Below, in pieces: positions 8,730-18,159 of a stretch of DNA of 64,000 nt. This DNA comes from Pontibacter arcticus (GTDB taxonomy: Bacteria; Bacteroidota; Bacteroidia; Cytophagales; Hymenobacteraceae): assembly GCF_003284895.1 (NCBI RefSeq), contig NZ_QMDV01000002.1:124001-188000 (forward strand). The letters are read 5' to 3'. Numbering within the stretch: the stretch's first letter is position 1; each line of letters starts with the position of its first letter. The notes below the pieces were generated by a model. The model ran no database searches, was not told the origin of the DNA, and worked only from the letters and a program-made list of their open reading frames with translations. Position numbers and translations under genes: made by a program.

Positions 8730-11345
8730 CTAGTTTTTAAAGTATACATTAAATGTTGTTCCCTTGCCGACTTCGCTTTCCACGTCGATGCGGCCGCCGG
8801 CATTTTCAACAATTTTCTTTACCATATAAAGTCCGATGCCAGAGCCTTCGACGTGGTCGTGGAGGCGGGTAAACATGGTAAACAGTTTTGTGTTTTCATC
8901 CAGCGCCATGCCCAGGCCGTTATCCTGCACCGTTAATAAAATGTAGTCACCTGCAGGCCTGCAGCGGATTTTTATAAGGGGCCTGCGATCAGGAGAATGG
9001 TATTTAACCGCATTCGAAACCAGGTTATAGACAATGGAGCGCAGGTTTTTCTGTGTAAAGTTAATGCCTGAACAATCCTTTAGATCGGCATCAATTGTAG
9101 CGCCGGCCGCCTGGAGTTGCGGGGCCAGGTCAAGTTTCACTTCCTCCAGTACCTGTTCCAGGTTAACCCTCACTACTTCCTGGTTATTTTCTTTCTGTAG
9201 TTTCACTACTTCCGTCAGGTGGTCGATGGTGCGTTTAAAGCGGCGGATAGATTCCCGGATCATTTCCAGCACTTCGTCCAGTCCTTCAGCAACGACCAGG
9301 TGCTCCGGCAACGAGTCGACCATGATATTGATCAGCCCTTCAATGTTACTGATTGGTGCTTTCAGGTCGTGGGAGGCAGTATAAATAAAGTTATCCAGGT
9401 CGATGTTGGTACGTGTGAGTTGTTCGTTTGCCAGGCGCAGTTCTTCTGCTATTTCCTTTGCCTGTTTTTCGCTTTTCTCAATGCTGTTTCTGGCCTCCAC
9501 CTGTTCTGTTACATCGTTTACTAAAGTATAAAAGCCTTCTACCTGGCCGTTCCTGCTATCGGGTACATAGCTTGTTTTAATATACTTCACAAAGTTTTCC
9601 CGGTAGGGCATCCTGGATTCAAAATCAAGCCGCTCGCCTTGCAGGGCACGATCAATGTATACTTTTACGCCCTTATAAGCGGTGTCTCCAACAATACTGC
9701 GCACGGTTTTGCCAAGCAGTTCGCTTGGAGGGCGGTTAAACCAGGCTTCGTAGGCTTTGTTTGCAAACTGGTATTTTTCTTCTTTATCGAGGTAACCGAT
9801 CAGTACAGGCAGGGCATCGGTAATAAGCTGTAGCCGTTCCGCTATTTGTTCAACGGCTTTACGTGCTTCTACCTGCTCGGTAATTTCCAGGGCAAACACA
9901 ACAATGCCATCTACTTTTCCCTGTTCATTAAAGCGGGCCTGCTGCACATACCGGAAGTAGCGATCCTCTACCTGGCCTGTCTGGTCGTTTACAAAAGGTA
10001 TAAGCAATTCGGGCTGGTTGTGTGTAATGCCTGTCTGGTACACATCCTGAAACGTTTTATACACCAGGCTTTCCTTTATTTCAGGCAGTACTTCCAGAAT
10101 GGGTCTACCCAGAAATTCTCTTTTCGGAAACAGGCTGGCGTAGTTTGGGTTCACAAGTTCGTATACCATCTCCGGGCCATCCAGAATACAGATAGCTGCC
10201 GGGGCCTGCATAAACAAGCTCTCCAGGCGTTTGCTCTGGCGCTCCGCTTCAGCTTGTGCCAGCTGCAGTTCTTTCGTACGGCGTGCTATACGTTCTTCCA
10301 GTTCCTGATTCAGGTCCTGTAAAGATTGTTTGGTTGAGAGTAGTTCTTCATTTGCGGCCCGTATCTCCTCATTCGAGGCCATTATTTCGTTGTTTGCGGC
10401 ATTCAGATCCTTGTTCAGGAGCCTGAGCTTCTGTTCACTTTCTTCTACCTGTTTGCGGGCCAGCACCATGTCTGTTACTTCCAGCGCCACATTCAGCACA
10501 CCTAACATCCTGCCTTGCTCATTATAAAGCGGCTCGTAAGCAAAGTTGTAGTAATTTGTCTGTATCTGGCCGTTCCGTACCAGTTGAGCAGGCACTTCAT
10601 TGCCTTTATAGGGGATGCCTGTAAAATAAACTTCCCGTATCTGCTCATCAAAGCCCTGGCCAGCAAGTTCCGGCAAGGCTTCCAGTAATGGTTTTTGAAA
10701 CACTTCCTCAGGTTCGCGGCCCCAGATCTGGTACATCATGTTATTGGCCTTTATAATCACCTGATCTTTGCCTTCGTACAAAGCCATGGCTACAGGCGCA
10801 TTGTTCAGCAACGACTGCATCAGGCTGTACTGTTTCTGTACCTCGGCCTGTGCAAACAGCTCGCCTTCTTTAAAGATTTTTAACTTCTGATCCAGCGAAT
10901 CCTGTTGCTCTGAAAAATGCAGGCGTGCCTTTACCTGGTCAGTTATATCGCTTACTTTGTGAATGATGTATTCGATTTCCCCATCCGCATCCAGTACAGG
11001 TGAGTTTAAAGGTAGCCAGTATTTTTTTTCAAATTCGTTTATGGAGTTTGGGAGCAGGATATCGTAGCGTTGCACCCCCATCTGGTGCGGCAGCTTATTT
11101 TCGAGAACCCATTCAAGCGATTTTCTGAGGTTCAGAGTCGCGTCAGCTTCGAGTACCTCCGGGTTATCCGGAAATACATCAAAAATATACTTGCCCTTTA
11201 TACTTTCCCGTTTCTGCGAAGTAGCTTTCAGGTAAGTTGTACTTGCTGTAAGTATATTAAAATCAACAGAAAGGATCAGATACAGATCCGGGGCCTTTTC
11301 TAAGGCAGCGAGCACTTCAGGCGTAGGGTTAGAGGCGTTTTTCAT
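8730..11345 (-). CDS. Multi-PAS sensor histidine kinase
   Basis: An 871-residue protein without obvious membrane segments, so probably a cytoplasmic sensor. Four PAS-like units can be seen: about 10-145, 170-300, 375-500 and 505-635, the second and third separated by a long coiled coil (ANNEIMASNEEIRAANEELL). The HisKA motif is TASHDLKAPISN with the phospho-accepting His, followed by an ATPase domain with N-box NLVSNAVKYH, G1 DNGLGM and G2 GSGIGLYMVKK. The end (GKGTTFNVYFKN) is complete. No response regulator is adjacent. Its catalytic part closely resembles that of the kinase at 44120 (shared HDHVEGSGIGLY), so the two are paralogues with different sensors. The signal is unknown. Confidence 0.9.
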   Translation of the reverse strand: MKNASNPTPEVLAALEKAPDLYLILSVDFNILTASTTYLKATSQKRESIKGKYIFDVFPDNPEVLEADATLNLRKSLEWVLENKLPHQMGVQRYDILLPNSINEFEKKYWLPLNSPVLDADGEIEYIIHKVSDITDQVKARLHFSEQQDSLDQKLKIFKEGELFAQAEVQKQYSLMQSLLNNAPVAMALYEGKDQVIIKANNMMYQIWGREPEEVFQKPLLEALPELAGQGFDEQIREVYFTGIPYKGNEVPAQLVRNGQIQTNYYNFAYEPLYNEQGRMLGVLNVALEVTDMVLARKQVEESEQKLRLLNKDLNAANNEIMASNEEIRAANEELLSTKQSLQDLNQELEERIARRTKELQLAQAEAERQSKRLESLFMQAPAAICILDGPEMVYELVNPNYASLFPKREFLGRPILEVLPEIKESLVYKTFQDVYQTGITHNQPELLIPFVNDQTGQVEDRYFRYVQQARFNEQGKVDGIVVFALEITEQVEARKAVEQIAERLQLITDALPVLIGYLDKEEKYQFANKAYEAWFNRPPSELLGKTVRSIVGDTAYKGVKVYIDRALQGERLDFESRMPYRENFVKYIKTSYVPDSRNGQVEGFYTLVNDVTEQVEARNSIEKSEKQAKEIAEELRLANEQLTRTNIDLDNFIYTASHDLKAPISNIEGLINIMVDSLPEHLVVAEGLDEVLEMIRESIRRFKRTIDHLTEVVKLQKENNQEVVRVNLEQVLEEVKLDLAPQLQAAGATIDADLKDCSGINFTQKNLRSIVYNLVSNAVKYHSPDRRPLIKIRCRPAGDYILLTVQDNGLGMALDENTKLFTMFTRLHDHVEGSGIGLYMVKKIVENAGGRIDVESEVGKGTTFNVYFKN

Positions 11346-11843
11346 ATTACTAAGTTGATGGAGCCTGTTGTTAAAGGCCCGGCAAAATCCTGAGCTTCAG
11401 TAGAAATCAGGCGGAACGCAGCAACAGGTTTGTTGCAGATCGGGGTAGTATCTTTAAGATGTCTCACGGATTTCTGATGCTGGCTTTCTAATATGTTACA
11501 AGGTAGTGTAAATTCAGAGAAAGTCCTGCTACAGTTTTGTTTACATGAAGCCATAAGGCAACGGTTTTTAAAATACAAAGGCCAGACTTAAGCGTTGGCA
11601 TGTACGTCCTGCTACACCGGTCAGTTTTACTTTTTACAGTAAGAATTTATACTTCGTATTATTTTAAAACTGCAACTTCAGTTTTTGATATCGGCGCGTA
11701 AAGCAATTCGTACTTTAAAGGATGTATTGTAAAGTATAACGTCTGCTGATACAGTATGCCTGCAAGTTCTTACCTTGCAACAGGTTTCCAGTAACATGTA
11801 TGCATTTATACTTCCGGTACTTCAGCCGGCGGCAGATTTAACT
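11346..11843. other. Gene-free stretch upstream of the ABC exporter
   Basis: About 500 bases between two divergent genes. A 78-codon reverse frame at 11342-11578 overlaps the kinase start and has no recognisable protein character, so I do not call it. Three AAGTATA/TATACTT heptamers lie at roughly 11649, 11730 and 11808. No RNA or repeat structure was recognised. Confidence 0.45.
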
Positions 11844-13591
11844 ATGGCACAAACAAAAAAACTAAAGAACGTAACGGTTGCACAGGTATTTAAAACGATC
11901 ATCTGGCCCCGTAAAAAGTACCTGGGCATGGGCCTGGTGCTGATCATCATCAGCCGGCTGGCCGGGCTGGTATTGCCGGGCGCCAGCAAGTACCTGATCG
12001 ATGATGTGATTCCGAACAACGATGCCACCATGCTGAAATGGCTGATCGGGGCGGTGTTGCTCGCGATTGTGATTCAGTCGGTTACTTCTTTTGCGCTTAC
12101 CCAGATTTTGAGCGTGGAAGCTCAGCACCTGATCTCACAACTGCGCGCCAAAGTACAGCGCCACATCATCCAGTTACCCATCCGCTTTTTCGATAATACC
12201 AAAACCGGAGAGCTCGTGTCGCGCATCATGACGGACGTGGAAGGCGTGCGCAACCTGGTGGGTACCGGCTTTGCCCAGATGATCGGGGGGTACTGACGGC
12301 CCTGATCTGTTTGGTGCTGCTAATTTACATCAGCCCGCTGATGACTGGTTTTGTACTGCTTCCGGTGGCCATTTTTGGGTTGATCTCGCTTAAAGCCTTC
12401 GGAAAGATCAGGCCCATTTTCAGGGAGCGTGGTATTATAAACGCTGAAGTTACCGGCCGTTTAACCGAAACACTGGGTGGCGTACGCGTGATAAAAGGAT
12501 TTAATGCCGAAGCGCAGGAAATACGCATTTTCGAAGCCGGCGTGAACCGCCTGTTCCTGAACGTAAAGCAAAGCTTGGTAACAACGAGTATGGTAACAAG
12601 TGCCGCTACTTTACTACTTGGGTTTGCTTCGGCGGGCATTATGGGTATTGGCGGTTACCTGATCATGAATGAGGAGCTTACCTTCGGCGATTTCCTGGCC
12701 TTTACCTTATACCTGGGTTTCCTGATCGCGCCGATTGTGCAGATGAGCAACATTGGCAGCCAGTTTACCGAAGCCTTTGCCGGCCTCGACCGTACTGAAG
12801 AAATCCTGAATATGCCTCTTGAAGACGAAGGGGGCACGCGCACACTAAAACTTGATGCGATTGATGGCCATGTCGTTTTCGATAAAGTATCGTTTGCCTA
12901 CGAGGCCGGTAAAGAAGTTGTGAAAGAAATCAGCTTTAACGCACCTGCTGGGTCTGTTACGGCGCTGGTGGGAACTTCGGGCTCCGGTAAAACTACCATC
13001 GCCGGACTAGCCGCTTCGTTCCTGAACCCGGACAGCGGCCTCATAACCGTAGACGGCCACGACCTCCAGACGATCAGTTTACGAAGTTACCGCAGCCAGC
13101 TAGGTGTTGTGTTGCAGGACGATTTCCTGTTTGAAGGCACTATCCGGCAAAACATACTTTTCCCAAGACCCGAAGCAACCGAAGAACAACTGATGCAGGC
13201 CGTGCAGGCAGCCCATGTGCAGGAATTTACCAACCGCTTTGAGGATGGCCTGGATACCCTGATTGGGGAGCGGGGCGTAAAACTTTCCGGTGGGCAGCGC
13301 CAGCGCATTGCCATTGCCCGCGCCATACTAGCCGACCCGCGTATTTTGATACTGGATGAAGCGACTTCCAACCTCGATACCGAAAGCGAGAGCCTGATAC
13401 AGGCCAGCCTTAAAAACCTGATGCAGGGCCGTACCACTTTTGTGATTGCCCACCGCCTCAGCACCATTCGCCAGGCCGACCAGATTCTGGTGATAGAGCA
13501 AGGCCACATAGCCGAGCAAGGCAGGCACGAAGAGTTACTCGCAAAACAGGGCAGGTATTACCAACTTTATACTTACCAGGCCAGGATTTAA
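11844..13591 (+). pseudogene. MsbA-type ABC exporter broken by a one-base frameshift
   Basis: Two adjacent frames together encode one half-size exporter with fused membrane and ATPase domains. The first (from ATG 11844) covers the membrane segments up to GTGFAQMIGG and stops at TGA 12294. The second continues as LTALICLVLLIYISPLMTG and runs to 13591, with Walker A GTSGSGKTT, signature LSGGQRQRIAIARA, Walker B ILILDEATS and the H-loop IAHRLST. The break sits in GATC-GGGGGG-TACTGA near 12285-12296: adding one G gives ...IGGVLTALI in frame. The full protein would be about 582 residues, the normal length for MsbA-like lipid or drug exporters. It may be a real mutation, a phase-variable tract or a sequencing error. 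Confidence 0.85.
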
Positions 13592-13703
13592 AGCAGGACT
13601 GATTTATACTTTAAATGTATACTTAGACTTCGTCTTCCAGTTATTCCGGTAGATTAAAATTTATACTTAAATTGGTAGATCGATCTTCATAAAATAAAAA
13701 CCC

Positions 13704-15917
13704 ATGCGATACATCCTGAGACCCCATGTGCTCCTGTTGCTTTTACTCATTTATACTTCGTCCTGCGCTACAAAAGACAATGCCGGTTCTAAAACGGAAG
13801 TGGCTAAGTGGGAGGAACAGGCTGCCCGCGTCACCATTATCCGCGATGATTTTGGGGTGCCGCATGTGTATGGCAAGACTGATGCAGATGCCGTTTTTGG
13901 CTTGTTGTATGCCCAGTGCGAAGACGATTTTAACCGCGTAGAGCGTAATTACCTGTGGGCAACCGGCCGGCTGGCCGAAGCAGAAGGAGAGGAACAACTC
14001 TACAGCGACCTGCGCGCCAAACTATACATGACCGAAGCAGAAGCAAAGGCTGAGTATGAGAAAAGCCCCGAATGGCTCAAAAAGCTTTGCCAGAGTTTTG
14101 CTGATGGCATCAACTATTACTTACATACTCATCCCGAAGTAAAACCTAAACTTCTTACCCGCTTCGAGCCGTGGATGCCGATGTACTTCAGCGAAGGCTC
14201 TATTGGCGGCGATATTGAAAGTGTGTCTACTAAAGGCATTAAGGCTTTTTACGAGGATAATAAGTCGGTGGGGTTGAACAGCGCCGGCCATGGACTGATA
14301 CAGCCTGCCTTGCTCGAAGAGCCGAAAGGCTCCAACGGCTTTGCTATTTCGGGTAAGCTGACCGCTTCCGGAGATGCCATGTTGCTGATCAACCCGCATA
14401 CGTCGTTCTTTTTCAGGGGGGAAGTACATGCCGTGAGCGAAGAAGGGTTAAATGCTTACGGTGCCGTTACCTGGGGGCAGTTCTTTATTTACCAGGGCTT
14501 CAACGAGAAAACAGGCTGGATGCATACATCCGCTTATGCTGATGTGGTGGATGAGTTTGAGGAAACGATCGTTAAAAAAGATGGAAAGCTGTTCTATAAG
14601 TATGGCGAGGAACTACGCCCGGTAACAACACACGAAGTAACATTAGTTTATAAAGACGGCGACCAAACGAAACAGAAAACCTTTACCACGTACCGCACCC
14701 ATCACGGCCCCATCACACATAAAAATGGCGACAAATGGGTAGCCACTTCGCTGATGTGGAAACCGGTAGATGCACTTATCCAATCGTATACCCGTACCAA
14801 GAAAAGCAACCTGAAAGAGTTTAACGAGATGATGCAGCTGCGCACCAACTCGTCTAACGCAACCGTGTATGCCGATGCCCAAGGAAACATCGCTTATTAC
14901 CACGGCAACTTCTTCCCGAAACGCGATACTAATTTTGATTATTCGAAGCCGGTAGATGGCAGCAACCCAAAAACCGACTGGAACGGCATTCATCCGCTGG
15001 ATGAAACGATAAAAATTGTAAACCCGGGCAACGGCTGGATCCAGAACTGCAATTCGACTCCCTATACAGCTGCCGCCGAGTTTAGCCCTAAAAAAGAAGA
15101 CTACCCGGTATATATGGCGCCTTCCGCCGAGAATTTCCGGGGCGTGCACGCCATCCGCCTTCTCGAAAAAGCAAATAACCTGACGCTGGATAAACTGATA
15201 AACCTGGCTTACGACCCCTACCTGCCGGGCTTCGAAATGCTGATTCCGGGACTAGTGAAAGCCTACGATAACCAGAAACCAACCGACCCGAAACTGAAGC
15301 AGGCCATCGACGTGATGCGCAACTGGAATTATGCCGTAGCAAAAGAATCAGTGGCGATGTCGCTTGCCCACTTTTATGCTACTAACCTGATACGCAACGG
15401 CAGCGCGCCCAAAAACATGCATATCATGGAGCGATTCGAATATTATACCCGCACAGCACCGGAAGCAGAACGGGTAAAGATCTTCAGCGAAACCATTGCG
15501 CAACTGGAAAAAGACTTCGGAAAATGGAACACGCCGTGGGGTGAGATCAACCGTTTCCAGCGCCTGACCGGCGATATACAGCAGCCTTTTAATGACGCGG
15601 CTCCAAGTATACCGGTAGGCATGGCGTCGGGTAACTGGGGAGCGCTGGCTTCTTTTGGCGCGAATACTTACAACAATTCCAAGCGCTTGTATGGCACAGC
15701 CGGTAACAGTTTTGTGGCCGTAGTAGAGTTTGGTGATAAAGTAAAAGCCAAAACCATGCTGGCCGGTGGACAAAGCGGAGACCCCGCTTCCCCGCACTTC
15801 GATGACCAGGCACAGCGCTATGCCGATGTGCAGTTTAAGGACGTAGCCTATTACCGCGCAGATGTAGAGAAACGGGCCAAAGCGACTTACAAGCCTGGTG
15901 AAAAGGTGAGTTGGTAA
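13704..15917 (+). CDS. Penicillin/aculeacin-type acylase, lipoprotein (Ntn hydrolase, S45)
   Basis: A 737-residue exported protein. Residues 1-21 form a lipoprotein signal (lipobox YTSSC, Cys21). The sequence PKGSNGFAISG near 207-217 fits the autoproteolysis site of S45 Ntn hydrolases: the chain would be cut before Ser210, which becomes the N-terminal nucleophile. The alpha chain would be about 190 residues and the beta chain about 530, with the beta-chain motif YADAQGNIAYYHGNFFP near 390-406. Family members hydrolyse amide bonds in penicillins, cyclic lipopeptides or acyl-homoserine lactones; the substrate here cannot be read. A strong terminator follows. Confidence 0.88.
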   Translation: MRYILRPHVLLLLLLIYTSSCATKDNAGSKTEVAKWEEQAARVTIIRDDFGVPHVYGKTDADAVFGLLYAQCEDDFNRVERNYLWATGRLAEAEGEEQLYSDLRAKLYMTEAEAKAEYEKSPEWLKKLCQSFADGINYYLHTHPEVKPKLLTRFEPWMPMYFSEGSIGGDIESVSTKGIKAFYEDNKSVGLNSAGHGLIQPALLEEPKGSNGFAISGKLTASGDAMLLINPHTSFFFRGEVHAVSEEGLNAYGAVTWGQFFIYQGFNEKTGWMHTSAYADVVDEFEETIVKKDGKLFYKYGEELRPVTTHEVTLVYKDGDQTKQKTFTTYRTHHGPITHKNGDKWVATSLMWKPVDALIQSYTRTKKSNLKEFNEMMQLRTNSSNATVYADAQGNIAYYHGNFFPKRDTNFDYSKPVDGSNPKTDWNGIHPLDETIKIVNPGNGWIQNCNSTPYTAAAEFSPKKEDYPVYMAPSAENFRGVHAIRLLEKANNLTLDKLINLAYDPYLPGFEMLIPGLVKAYDNQKPTDPKLKQAIDVMRNWNYAVAKESVAMSLAHFYATNLIRNGSAPKNMHIMERFEYYTRTAPEAERVKIFSETIAQLEKDFGKWNTPWGEINRFQRLTGDIQQPFNDAAPSIPVGMASGNWGALASFGANTYNNSKRLYGTAGNSFVAVVEFGDKVKAKTMLAGGQSGDPASPHFDDQAQRYADVQFKDVAYYRADVEKRAKATYKPGEKVSW

Positions 15918-15937
15918 GTTTAATAATGTTATTCGTT

Positions 15938-15970
15938 AAAAAGCCCGCGCTGCAAAATGCGGGCTTTTTT
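15938..15970 (+). terminator. Hairpin terminator after the acylase gene
   Basis: Arms AAAAAGCCCGC (15938-15948) and GCGGGCTTTTT (15959-15969) pair perfectly around a 10-base loop, 20 bases after the acylase stop, followed by more T. Confidence 0.85.
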
Positions 15971-16020
15971 TGTTTTGAGTTGTTTTGAATGACTGTTTAG
16001 CATCTGAGTGCAACGCAGTT

Positions 16021-16097
16021 CCAACCACCTCCAACCCCTCAGAGCTACGCTCGCTAGTTTCGAACTCACGTTCTCACTAGTCTAAGGCGGGGAGTTT
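16021..16097. repeat. Interrupted copy of the DUF559-element terminal repeat
   Basis: The stretch begins CCAACCACCTCCAACCCCTC and ends TAAGGCGGGGAGTTT, the same two blocks that make up the inverted repeats at 28924-28966 and 29375-29417. Here they are separated by about 42 extra bases (AGAGCTACGCTCGCTAG...CTCACTAGTC). There is no partner arm and no gene, so it looks like a solo, expanded copy. Confidence 0.6.
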
Positions 16098-16190
16098 GTC
16101 CTGTTTTTTGCCAGTTATAAGTTCTATTGTTATTGCTAAAACTTTAGAATAGCAATAGATCTGGCTATACTTGATGAAGTGTGAGGCTTT

Positions 16191-16242
16191 AACTCCCTCT
16201 CCTGTTTTTAGGGGAGGGCTGGGGAGGGGTAATCTCCCCGAC
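16191..16242. repeat. G/C-tract palindromic repeat
   Basis: AACTCCCTCTCCT, GTTTTT, AGGGGAGGGCTGGGGAGGGG: a hairpin with pyrimidine and purine arms, followed by AATCTCCCC. It is similar in style to the CCACCCC repeats but not the same sequence. It may be a further member of the intergenic repeat set in the gene-free stretch 15971-16434. Confidence 0.4.
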
Positions 16243-16434
16243 TTAAACAAAGAGCTGAACCTTCAACCCTACTTATCAAAAGTATAATTTGCCCTGCCAT
16301 ACTTCTCTGTGTAACTTTAAGCAGCTTACATTTGGGGTACAGGTTTCGCTTCGTAATTTCTGAACAGCGCCTGCCCTTATTTTAGAAGCTGAAACGGCTG
16401 TACTGGCCTGCTCGCTTTCACCTGAAATACGCTT

Positions 16435-17058
16435 ATGGAAAACCCTATACAACTCACTATACCGCTTACGATTTCTTACGCTGCCCTGGAAGGTGTGCTG
16501 CAACAGCAACTGATCGGGATGTATATTCCGCAACCCGAAGAAGGTGAAGCCGCAAACCCCTATGCGCAGGTACAAGCCGTTGGCGTATCGGGGAGCAGGG
16601 GAGGAGGCTATAATCTGCTGCTGCGGGTGCAGCTTCGGATTTTGCGTACTGTGCTGAAGCGCGATAAGGTAGAGTTGTATGCCTCTGTTGCGCTGGCCTA
16701 CGATAACGATACGCAACAGGTATACGTGCAGCATTTCTCCATGGAGTCTGCTACCTCCAGTGGTTTTTATAACACGGCGCTGGAGGTGCTGGTAAACAAA
16801 GTGGCTTATAACCAGATCATCGAAAAAGCGCGGGTGAATGTAGGAGAAATCATCGCAAAAGAACTCGAAAAAGTGAACAGCCAGCTAACCGAAGGCATGG
16901 ACCTGAAAGGTATTAAACTGAAAGGAGCCGTAACCACCGTAGCCGTACAGGACATTGAGCCAAAGCCGGACGGACTTTCGCTGCGGTTGCTGGCACAAGG
17001 CAACCTGGATGTAGCCATTTTTGATCTGATCAGCCTGATGCCTCCGAAAACAGAATAG
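16435..17058 (+). CDS. DUF4403-like protein, single domain
   Basis: A 207-residue protein without signal peptide or membrane segment. It begins IQLTIPLTISYAALEGVLQQQL, and the pattern 'vpv.i.y..L...l...l.g' followed by alternating hydrophobic strands and an EKVNSQLTEGMDLKGIKLKGAV segment resembles DUF4403, a family with a TULIP-like lipid-binding fold. Family members are usually about 450 residues with two such repeats; this one has about half. The start ATG follows directly after CGCTT, with no clear ribosome site. A reverse-strand frame at 16276-16734 is a shadow. The function is unknown and the family call is by pattern only. Confidence 0.6.
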   Translation: MENPIQLTIPLTISYAALEGVLQQQLIGMYIPQPEEGEAANPYAQVQAVGVSGSRGGGYNLLLRVQLRILRTVLKRDKVELYASVALAYDNDTQQVYVQHFSMESATSSGFYNTALEVLVNKVAYNQIIEKARVNVGEIIAKELEKVNSQLTEGMDLKGIKLKGAVTTVAVQDIEPKPDGLSLRLLAQGNLDVAIFDLISLMPPKTE

Positions 17059-17141
17059 TGCTTTGTTGCAGTCAACTTAAAATTGAGATAGACCATCGCG
17101 CCAGCAAATAACCTTGCTGTAACGTACCGCACCTGGCCTGA

Positions 17142-18044
17142 TCAGCTTTTGTCTTTGGTTTCGTGGAGCTCTTTGATGCAGGCTTTCATAAACATCTTGC
17201 CATACTCCGTGAAGTAGTAATAACTCTTTTTAGTATACAGGGCATAGGCTATATCCGGTTGCTTTCTGTTCAGTTCTTCTACCCAGCGTTCGCTTTTTCG
17301 GATGTTGGGTTTGTAAATTTCCTGCTCCAGCTGCTCAAAAGTGGCCAGGTCCTTTTTCAGGAGTACTTCAGTTTCCTGGGTAATGATGCCAAGCTTTTCC
17401 AGGTTCTCGATGTAGACATCCACGTTTTCAGGGAAATCCAGCTTTACAAAAACTTCTATCCCGGTCAGGTTCCAGGCTACTTTGGTGTGTACTTCCTGTG
17501 CAGTAGTATAAGGTTGCTCGGCTTCCAGCATTGTGATAGCGGGATTAAAAGGAAGCACCGGGCCTTTTGCCGAAGCGCTCTGCTTTTTAATGTACAGATC
17601 CAGGCGCGGTATACTTTCCTGGTGCTTGTAATGAAACAGGATCCGGGCTTCGTCGGCACACAGGTTATGCAGCGCGCTGATAAACGAAGGATGCGCCAGG
17701 TTCAGGGTAGCCTTGGTAGATGCTTTTGTAAGCAGGTTGATAAACGCCTCGGACAGCTCATCCTGGTCTAAATAAGTGAGTTTATCTAAAATGGGTAAGC
17801 CCACGTAGGGGGGCACTTCACAGATGTCTTCGGCAGCGCTGGCTTCCAGTTTTTTGGCGTAGCGTTTCAGGTTGGCATCAAACTTCAGCCGGGCTTTCTG
17901 CTCGTGCAGCTTCAGGGGTAACAAAATCAGGTTGCCCATACTGAACAGCGTGCCCAAAGCTTCTCCTACATTTTTAAAGCTGGGCTGCAGCAGCTCTTCA
18001 TAAATCTTATCGGTCGGGATCTTGTCTAAAAATTTGTCTAACAT
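17142..18044 (-). CDS. Abi-alpha (DUF4393) family protein
   Basis: A 300-residue protein. The N-terminal part (FKNVGEALGTLFSMGNLILLPLKLHEQK near 24-51) and the later L(T/S)YLDQDELSEAFINLLTKAS followed by HPSFISALHNLCADEARIL are the characteristic segments of the Abi_alpha/DUF4393 family: a short hydrophobic region, then helices ending in the 'HP.F...l..Ls..EA.ll' pattern. The Pfam name comes from abortive phage infection, but experimental support for the family is thin. It is divergent from the UmuD-like S24 peptidase gene, with only 115 bases between their starts, and a repeated 13-mer lies in that gap. I infer a stress- or phage-linked module. Confidence 0.75.
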   Translation of the reverse strand: MLDKFLDKIPTDKIYEELLQPSFKNVGEALGTLFSMGNLILLPLKLHEQKARLKFDANLKRYAKKLEASAAEDICEVPPYVGLPILDKLTYLDQDELSEAFINLLTKASTKATLNLAHPSFISALHNLCADEARILFHYKHQESIPRLDLYIKKQSASAKGPVLPFNPAITMLEAEQPYTTAQEVHTKVAWNLTGIEVFVKLDFPENVDVYIENLEKLGIITQETEVLLKKDLATFEQLEQEIYKPNIRKSERWVEELNRKQPDIAYALYTKKSYYYFTEYGKMFMKACIKELHETKDKS

Positions 18045-18101
18045 AGCGGTCAGGGGATGCAGGGATTTATACTTTTGATGGTCTTATTAATACTTAATTT
18101 G

Positions 18102-18146
18102 CTAAATTAATTAGTAATTTATACTATTGTATACTAAATAAATTAG
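18102..18146. promoter_or_regulatory. Two near-identical 13-mers in a divergent promoter region
   Basis: CTAAATTAATTAG (18102-18114) and CTAAATAAATTAG (18134-18146) differ by one base and start 32 bases apart, about three helical turns. Between them lies TATAC-TATT-GTATA, a perfect short dyad. They sit between the Abi-alpha and the S24 peptidase genes and could be binding sites for one regulator. Confidence 0.35.
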
Positions 18147-18159
18147 TTTTAGTTGAGCT

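Noticed and set aside
11342..11578. A 78-codon reverse frame upstream of the four-PAS kinase
   Set aside because: It overlaps the kinase start, has mixed composition without any domain pattern, and contains a stretch used by the kinase promoter region.
16276..16734. Reverse frame of 152 codons opposite the DUF4403-like gene
   Set aside because: The plus-strand protein has family pattern and better codon behaviour; the reverse product has none.
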